Below are positions 21,931 to 27,176 of a stretch of DNA of 27,176 nt, one piece after another. The notes under the pieces are model-generated. The model saw only the letters and a list, made by a program, of their open reading frames with translations. It made no database searches and was not told the origin of the DNA. Every line of letters begins with the position of its first letter. The stretch's first letter is position 1. This DNA comes from a virus. The position numbers and the translations under genes are program-made. The stretch spans positions 1 through 27,176 of the IMG/VR virus record IMGVR_UViG_3300025771_000151; one strand, 5' to 3'.

Positions 21931-21954
21931 CTTTCGTGTTTATTCAGTCAGCTA

Positions 21955-23187
21955 TTACGCTGCGAAGTTGTCATCGAGGAGCAACTTGGTGAAGGCACCT
22001 GCGTACATAGGCTTAGCCTGAGCGTACACTTGGGCCACCATCCGCGTGATGCCCTTAGGAGACTCGGTGTAAGGATCAATCAAGAGATCCAAGCCATTCC
22101 AGTAGCAAACGGCTGCGTGAGAGAACTCACCGAACACCAATGCCACGACACCAGCGGTAGCGTTGCTCAATTCAGCGATGTTGGTAGCGCCAACGTTGTA
22201 CCCGTAGAGCTGGCCGTTCTCGATGAACGCCTGACCTGAGCCAGTACCGAACTTACCCTGACCCGCCAAGAGGGCGCGCATACCAGGAGTGGTGACGTAA
22301 GCGCAGTTGTTGCCCAAAGCGTGAGCATCGCCCACAATACCTTCAAGCTCTGTCAACTCAGCGTATGTCGGCAAAGCAGCAGTCGTACCAGCCGTAGCAT
22401 CGTTAGCAATAGTGCCAACCACCTCTGAGAAGAACATGCGGTCCACAGCAGAGCCGATTTCATCGGCAATCTGACCAGCCAAGACAGCCTCCAAGCTTCC
22501 GTTGAGCTGAGCCAACGTCTGGTTAGAGACATCGAGGCGAGCACCAACACGCTCGGGAGACATGGTCACAGCAGTATCCAAGCCAGGAGACGCGGTAGCG
22601 CTGGTGGCCTCATCCGTGTGGAGGGTAGCAGCAGCCTTCAACTTAGGGAACTTGATGTCGCCTGACACACCCGTGATGCGCTGAGCACCCAATGTCTCGA
22701 TGAGAGGCTTAGGCACCAAGGCAGCCAACGTGCTGAGCTGCTCTACACCCGCAACAGAAGTAGCGAGACCCACAGTACGCTGCTCGAAGATGGGAATCTG
22801 GAGGTTACCAGTAGTGGCCACACCAGCGTTCTTAGCTTGGTTGCGAGCCTCTTGGTGCATCTCTGCTTCCAAGCCCGTCAAGCCACGTCCGCTAGCGGCC
22901 TCTTGGATAGCCTTACCGAAGCTGTAGCTACGCTGCACCTTTGCGATGTCGCGGTCCTCAGCGGTCTCGCTAGCCGTCATAGCTGCGTTGCGGGCCAAGA
23001 TAGCCTCTGTCTTTTCCGCGTTAGCAATTTTGCCGTCGAGGTCGGCAATTTGATCATTGAGGGTCGCTTGACGCGATTCCTCATCTTGGGTGAAGTCGCG
23101 GTCTGCGGCCTTGGCACCCTGAACGAGCGCCTCAAGTTCTGCGACTTTGGCACCGCGCTCCTCTTTGAGAGAGAGAGAGTTTTTCAT
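21955..23187 (-). CDS. Major capsid protein, HK97 fold
   Basis: A 410-residue HK97-type capsid protein. Residues about 1-75 are a charged coiled coil (KEERGAKVAELEALVQ, DEESRQATLNDQIADLDGKI) that acts as the scaffolding delta domain and is removed by the prohead protease. The rest carries family patterns: an N-arm, the E-loop region (KFPKLKAAATLHTDEATSAT), the long spine helix with LDVSNQTLAQLNGSLEAVLA, and the A domain (GKFGTGSGQAFIENGQLYGY). It is preceded by the protease gene (4 bases) and followed by a terminator. Confidence 0.95.
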   Translation of the reverse strand: MKNSLSLKEERGAKVAELEALVQGAKAADRDFTQDEESRQATLNDQIADLDGKIANAEKTEAILARNAAMTASETAEDRDIAKVQRSYSFGKAIQEAASGRGLTGLEAEMHQEARNQAKNAGVATTGNLQIPIFEQRTVGLATSVAGVEQLSTLAALVPKPLIETLGAQRITGVSGDIKFPKLKAAATLHTDEATSATASPGLDTAVTMSPERVGARLDVSNQTLAQLNGSLEAVLAGQIADEIGSAVDRMFFSEVVGTIANDATAGTTAALPTYAELTELEGIVGDAHALGNNCAYVTTPGMRALLAGQGKFGTGSGQAFIENGQLYGYNVGATNIAELSNATAGVVALVFGEFSHAAVCYWNGLDLLIDPYTESPKGITRMVAQVYAQAKPMYAGAFTKLLLDDNFAA

Positions 23188-23191
23188 CCTG

Positions 23192-23896
23192 TTAGGATTT
23201 GAGTTTGTGAATGGACAATTGTGCCTCGGCCAGCTTCACAAGATGAGCCTTGGAGGTGGGAATTTCTGTTTCCGATTGAGACTCGAGAGCACCAATCATG
23301 TCGCGCATAGCGACCGAAGTCTGTGGGTAGGCTGGAACCGAGACTACTGAGACGTCGATGAGACGTCCGATTTTCTCGATACGACGGAGGTAGCGGCCAT
23401 TGTCTTGGCGCTCATACTGATCCTCTCGCACGGTGAAAGCAAAGCTGCTGCCCTTGATGTCGCCTCGCTTGATGGATTCTTCCAAGTCGCGGGCATACGT
23501 CTGATTACCAAGACGGAAGGTGTACTTCAAGCCCTTCTCGTCAATCTCCATACGGAGGGTGCCCTCACCGCCTGTGCTGCGGGCGAGGACCATGTTCATG
23601 TCGTGGTTGAACAAAGCAACCACGTCGTCATTAAGGCTGTCGTTGAACGCGTCGCGGCTGATGACCTCGTCGACTTCGCCAATGCGTGTCTCTGCGTCAA
23701 ATACAGCTGCGTAGCCCGTCACAATGCGACCGCCATCATCGTCGTCACGGAACTCAATGTCCGCGCAACGTCTTTCAAAGTCACTCATAGCGTTGCTCTT
23801 TTTTTCTTGTTGTTTGATTTTACTAGCACACCAGTTGCGCATGCTAGTTCCGCCCCAAGCTGCTGGATATCCTCCGTAGGTCTCAGCCATCGCCAT
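23192..23896 (-). CDS. Prohead protease, HK97 family
   Basis: A 234-residue serine protease that processes the capsid shell. From ERRCADIEFR (residues about 40-49) it follows the HK97 protease family: GYAAVFDAET, VISRDAFNDSL, VVALFNHDMNMVLARS (His of the catalytic site), GDIKGSSFAFTVRED (catalytic Ser) and LIDVSVVSVPAYP. The start is debatable. At 23788 the protease core begins directly, but that leaves a 95-base gap after the portal gene. ATGs at 23890 or 23896 overlap the portal end and add YGGYPAAWGGTSMRNWCASK, which resembles the end of a domain I have seen fused to phage prohead proteases (WGG..MR.W...K). I chose 23896 for its A-rich leader. Confidence 0.85.
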   Translation of the reverse strand: MAMAETYGGYPAAWGGTSMRNWCASKIKQQEKKSNAMSDFERRCADIEFRDDDDGGRIVTGYAAVFDAETRIGEVDEVISRDAFNDSLNDDVVALFNHDMNMVLARSTGGEGTLRMEIDEKGLKYTFRLGNQTYARDLEESIKRGDIKGSSFAFTVREDQYERQDNGRYLRRIEKIGRLIDVSVVSVPAYPQTSVAMRDMIGALESQSETEIPTSKAHLVKLAEAQLSIHKLKS

Positions 23897-25127
23897 TTTG
23901 ATTGTGGGAGTTGGTGACGCTTTGAGCATACGACTGCATGCTGTCAAGTGGGATTTGGTTGATTTGAACCAAATGCTGATCACCCTCTGGCACCTTGTTT
24001 TTGTCCTCCATCGCCCGAACCTCGTTGACACTGAATACTCCAGACATCAAGAGAGTTTGGTAGTAGTTGGCACGAGCCTGCATATCGCCACGCATCAAAC
24101 TCATCATGTTGAACTTGAACATGCGCTTACCGCGCTCCGACTTTTTCAGCAGCTTCTTGTTGAGTTCTTGCTCAATGTTTTTGAGCCAAGGGGCAATCGT
24201 GTGCTTAGCAAAGAAGAGGTCTTGCTGCTCTTGGTTGCTGTACTTGACGTTTGCGTCCATCTGAACCATGCTCGTGGGCACGTTGAAGATGCGGCAAACC
24301 TCCTCTACCTGGTACTTGCGAGTCTCCAAGAACTGACACTGATCGGGCGGGATGCCCACTCGCTCGTAGCGCAACCCAGCCTCAAGCACAGCCGTGCTGT
24401 GTGCCGCGTTCATGCCGTGGTATTTAGCGTCCCACGTCTGCATCAGTCGGTTGTACTGCTCCTCAGTCAGGATTTTGTCCGTATGCAATACGCCGCTCAT
24501 GTTACCGCCACTGCCAAAGAAGCTGCTGCCATACATCTGTGCAGCATACCCTAGTGAGATGTTTTCCATGTGCTCACGAATGGGTGACAACCCACGGAAG
24601 CATTCCACCACAAGTAAGTCCTCGTTGTAGTAGGCATCGCTGTGATCCTCATGGATGTACATGCGACGACCATCAATGTACTTCATCTTCACCTTTGTGG
24701 GTGAGAGGAGTTCGAGGCTTACGGGGTCGCCAGCGATATTGCGCTTGATTTCGGCATAACCGCATCCGTGGATGAGCGCATCGCTAACGAGATGCTGGAA
24801 GAACTGGAATGGATTCCAGTACTCACTTGGCGCCTGAGACACCAAGTACAGACTTGGGTGAGCATCAAGCATAATCTTGCCATCACGGTCGCGCTCATAC
24901 AAGTGCAAGTCCATGCTGGCGATGGTGCTGCTGATCTTGTTCACACAAGCGTATACAGCGCTAACCGCTAACGCTCCGTCCTCACTAAGTGAGAAGCCAG
25001 TCGTAGTCGGCACGAAGGGGAACGACGCTCCCATATGCACGTTGGCAAATGAACGCTCCTCCGTATTTTCTTGCCCGCCAAATGCCTTGCGGATGCGGGC
25101 CAACAGGCCATTGCGGTTCTCAGCCAT
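23883..25127 (-). CDS. Portal protein, HK97 family
   Basis: A 414-residue portal protein that forms the dodecameric DNA channel of the head. Family features: GALAVSAVYACVNKISSTIA (residues about 50-69), the HLVSDALIHGCGYAEIKRN segment, LLSPTKVKMKYIDG, and the later LETRKYQVEEVCRIFNVP with the QQDLFFAKHTIAPWLKNIE helix (the stem and crown region). Length fits the family. It lies between terminase and protease, the normal order; a 36-base gap separates it from the small gene before it. Confidence 0.94.
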   Translation of the reverse strand: MAENRNGLLARIRKAFGGQENTEERSFANVHMGASFPFVPTTTGFSLSEDGALAVSAVYACVNKISSTIASMDLHLYERDRDGKIMLDAHPSLYLVSQAPSEYWNPFQFFQHLVSDALIHGCGYAEIKRNIAGDPVSLELLSPTKVKMKYIDGRRMYIHEDHSDAYYNEDLLVVECFRGLSPIREHMENISLGYAAQMYGSSFFGSGGNMSGVLHTDKILTEEQYNRLMQTWDAKYHGMNAAHSTAVLEAGLRYERVGIPPDQCQFLETRKYQVEEVCRIFNVPTSMVQMDANVKYSNQEQQDLFFAKHTIAPWLKNIEQELNKKLLKKSERGKRMFKFNMMSLMRGDMQARANYYQTLLMSGVFSVNEVRAMEDKNKVPEGDQHLVQINQIPLDSMQSYAQSVTNSHNQNGDG

Positions 25128-25163
25128 GTTCGCAATAATACGTAATGCAGGACAACTTTTGTC

Positions 25164-25394
25164 TTACTTTGTTCGACTCTTCAGGAGCCGTCTCATAATC
25201 GTATGGAAGCTCTGGTAGCAGCTGTACCTCGTTCGTCCAAAGATGCGCTCGAAGTCATCCTCTACGCTGTAATACGCATCGATGTTTCGTTTGTGCTGAT
25301 AGAGGCGCCGTTGGTATTCATTCAAGAATCCTTCGGGGCTGCTTAGCTTCTTGGCCAAGGCGAGTTCATCCTCGCATGTGCGCTTGGGTTTCAT
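25164..25394 (-). CDS. Small hypothetical protein between terminase and portal
   Basis: A 76-residue basic protein (MKPKRTCEDELALAKKL start; RRLLKSRTK end) that is mostly helical, with several tyrosines and arginines in the centre. I recognise no family. It overlaps the end of the terminase gene by 4 bases (ATGA) and precedes the portal gene by 36 bases, so it belongs to the packaging module and may be a packaging accessory factor. Confidence 0.68.
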   Translation of the reverse strand: MKPKRTCEDELALAKKLSSPEGFLNEYQRRLYQHKRNIDAYYSVEDDFERIFGRTRYSCYQSFHTIMRRLLKSRTK

Positions 25395-27097
25395 ATGAAT
25401 CGTATGTTGAAATCGTCAGGAAGGGTATTGTCATCATCTTCATACGTCATAGCCTCTCCGATGGCACACACCAGTGCCACTACGCCGTCTATCTTATCGC
25501 CACTTCTTGCTTTGTCTGGTTTCATGTTTAAGGCTGGGTCGTAGGCGACGCTAACGTTGCCAATCATCCAGCGGAGAACGGGATCGCCCTCGTGATTAAT
25601 CTTGCCCTCAAGGACCAAGCGATACAGCTCTTTCATGGGTGCGCTCATGCTGACGAATCCCATGCCCATGGGACTCATCTCCACCCCGTCGTTTTGTAGG
25701 TTGATGACGAGTTGCGTGGAGTTGTATCGGTCGTAGGCGATGCTCTTGACGTTGTACCTGCGCATGATGCAGTCCTCGTCAAACTTGACTTGACCATTCT
25801 CGACATAGTATCCGCTGATGGCCTTGCGGATGTAGTCGTAGTCGCATACGTTGCCTGGCGTGACGGTCACCTCTGTGGCGTCTTTGAGCTGCAGGTAGAT
25901 GGTATTCTCGTCTTTGTAGAGTCGCTGCTCAACAGCAGCCTCTGGTAGCCAGTAGAAGCGCTTGGTGTCGTAGCCGCCATCCTCACGCGGGAAGGCTAGG
26001 CATAGTGCGCTCCAGTCGTTGACACTTGCCAAGTCAAGTCCGCCATAGCAGATTTGGCCCTGTTCGGGAGTGAAGCGCTGGTGGTCATTGTCCATCCAAA
26101 CCTCATCCTGTATCCAAGTAACCTCGCTGCGGACCCAGAGGTTGCAATGCTTAGTCTTGAAGTTCACCTCCTCCGCGCCACCATAGTTGCGTGCTTGGAC
26201 GCTCTGCTCACGCAAGTAGTCCATGCTGATGCTCTCGTGTAGGCTAGGGTTGGCTTTGATCCACACCTCCTCGTCCTTCCAGTCGTCGTCATCATCAAGT
26301 TCGTAGATGAGAGCAAGCAGGCTCTCGTCCTCCTTCTTGCCGTCTAGCACCTCCTTGCATGTCCTGGCCAACTGATAGCATGGGCCATCAACATTAAAGC
26401 CTGCCGTGGTGATGGTCATCATAAGTGGCTGTAGTCGCGAACCCATAGAAGACTTTAGCACGTTGTATACGTGGCTGGTGGGGTGAGCGTGGTACTCGTC
26501 GACAACAGCAAGATGGCTGTTTAGTCCATCCAAGCTGTTCTTGTCGCTGCTCAACGGCTCCGCCTTGCTGTTGGTCTTGGTCACATGCATGTTGGCACGG
26601 TGGCATCCAATACGCTTGTTCAAGATGGGGCTGGCCTTGACCATGCGCTGCGCCTCCTCAAATACGATGCGGGCTTGATCACGCTTCACAGCAGCGTAGT
26701 AGACCTCGGCGCCAGGCTCATTGTCGAAGTCGAGCATGGCTAGGCTCAACCCACTAAGCAGAGTGGACTTGCCGTTCTTACGCCCGACCTGTATGTAGGC
26801 CGTCCTGTATTTGCGGTATCCGCTGTCGGCGTGGTGCCAGCCGAAGATGTTGGCTACGATGAACTGCTGCCATGGCAGAAGTATGAAGGGTTGCCCAGCA
26901 AACTTGCCCTTGCTGTGACGTAGGAACTGGTGGAAGAACTCAATGTAGCGCTGCGCCTTATCAGCGTCAAAGACATAGCGCTCGTCCTCGAACAAGTCGA
27001 AGAACTTCTCACATGCGAGCTTAACGTACTTCGATGACGCTATCTTCCCCGAGGTGATGTCGTCCGCATACTGGGCATATGTCGGTAGCGTACTCAT
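25391..27097 (-). CDS. terL: Terminase large subunit
   Basis: A 568-residue DNA-packaging motor (Terminase_1 type). The N-terminal ATPase has Walker A GRKNGKST (residues 105-112), Walker B LAVVDE (196-201) with the catalytic Glu201 in VVDEYHAH, and motif III MMTITTAG further on. The C-terminal RNase H-like nuclease has GGLDLASVNDWSALCLAF, giving the first acidic residue, and SGDKIDGVVALVCAIGEA near the end, giving the last. It cuts and pumps DNA into the prohead through the portal. The small subunit is not in the window and probably lies to the right, after the HNH gene. Confidence 0.95.
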   Translation of the reverse strand: MSTLPTYAQYADDITSGKIASSKYVKLACEKFFDLFEDERYVFDADKAQRYIEFFHQFLRHSKGKFAGQPFILLPWQQFIVANIFGWHHADSGYRKYRTAYIQVGRKNGKSTLLSGLSLAMLDFDNEPGAEVYYAAVKRDQARIVFEEAQRMVKASPILNKRIGCHRANMHVTKTNSKAEPLSSDKNSLDGLNSHLAVVDEYHAHPTSHVYNVLKSSMGSRLQPLMMTITTAGFNVDGPCYQLARTCKEVLDGKKEDESLLALIYELDDDDDWKDEEVWIKANPSLHESISMDYLREQSVQARNYGGAEEVNFKTKHCNLWVRSEVTWIQDEVWMDNDHQRFTPEQGQICYGGLDLASVNDWSALCLAFPREDGGYDTKRFYWLPEAAVEQRLYKDENTIYLQLKDATEVTVTPGNVCDYDYIRKAISGYYVENGQVKFDEDCIMRRYNVKSIAYDRYNSTQLVINLQNDGVEMSPMGMGFVSMSAPMKELYRLVLEGKINHEGDPVLRWMIGNVSVAYDPALNMKPDKARSGDKIDGVVALVCAIGEAMTYEDDDNTLPDDFNIRFI

Positions 27098-27176
27098 TCT
27101 TTCTTGTGGGCTTGTCTGCCGCTAACCCTAGCATGACAGAAGTCGCACAGCCCCCTGATTGTTTCGATGTCGTAGA
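27094..27176 (-). CDS. Partial HNH-type endonuclease (C-terminal end only)
   Basis: The last 26 residues of a gene cut by the right edge of the window: IRGLCDFCHARVSG and then a basic end. The CxxCH element after a hydrophobic residue is how small phage HNH nucleases end (N-L-x-x-L-C-x-x-CH, then K/R-rich tail). Such enzymes are commonly encoded beside terminase genes and help the packaging cut. Its stop overlaps the terminase start by 4 bases (ATGA). The DHI part of the motif is outside the window. Confidence 0.7.
   Translation of the reverse strand, partial: YDIETIRGLCDFCHARVSGRQAHKKE

Noticed and set aside
1-27176. CRISPR array, insertion sequence, integrase or rRNA
   Set aside because: No regularly spaced repeats, transposase or integrase motifs, or rRNA sequence were seen on either strand.

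Overview
This window is a segment of a tailed, siphovirus-type bacteriophage genome with HK97-like head genes and a long non-contractile tail. The host is most likely a member of the Bacteroidota. The evidence for the host is: two secreted proteins ending in type IX secretion (T9SS) sorting domains, one type A (Por secretion tail) and one type B (CHU_C, gliding-motility C-terminal domain); the GCTD...DDGSC motif common in marine Bacteroidota surface proteins; and mostly weak Shine-Dalgarno sequences with A-rich leaders. Base composition is close to balanced. TGA is a normal stop, as shown by many ATGA stop/start overlaps. The host and novelty claims come from recognising protein families by eye; no search was run.

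Left part, 1 to about 6990, plus strand: an early and DNA-metabolism operon of small, tightly packed genes. Four small unknowns (one with a DnaJ-like zinc motif) are followed by the only sizeable plus-strand non-coding gap (1118-1313), which is AT-rich with palindromic TATCTAGATA repeats. Then come a DnaA domain IV-like protein, an SSB-like protein with an acidic DLPF tail, a replisome-organiser protein (Phg_2220_C type), a RecA-fold/DnaB-like helicase, several small unknowns, a possible single-strand annealing protein, a cytosine-5 DNA methyltransferase with a long overlapping reading frame inside it, a metallophosphoesterase and an XRE regulator. A terminator-like hairpin lies inside the replisome-organiser gene.

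Right part, 6922 to 27176, minus strand and read from right to left: the late operon. Its order is HNH endonuclease (partial, right edge), large terminase, small unknown, portal, prohead protease, major capsid protein, intrinsic terminator, head-tail connector, head closure protein, HK97 gp10-like protein, tail completion protein, three tandem paralogous tail tube proteins, tail assembly chaperones with a GGGAAAC -1 frameshift site, tape measure protein, a large tail-tip protein, a 59-residue protein, a secreted M43 (pappalysin-type) metalloprotease with a T9SS type A tail, a secreted CHU_C protein, then a lysis group (XhlA-like, holin-like, amidase endolysin) and a VRR-NUC nuclease. The early and late operons converge, and their last genes overlap by 68 bp. 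No integrase, small terminase gene or functional tRNA gene is visible in the window.

The most unusual part is 8272-11159. Two adjacent late genes encode proteins with signal peptides and both kinds of T9SS sorting tail, placed between the tail-tip gene and the lysis genes, where receptor-binding proteins would normally be. They may be phage-encoded cargo for the host T9SS, or host surface-protein modules reused in the virion. The overlapping frame inside the methyltransferase gene is the second strongest lead.
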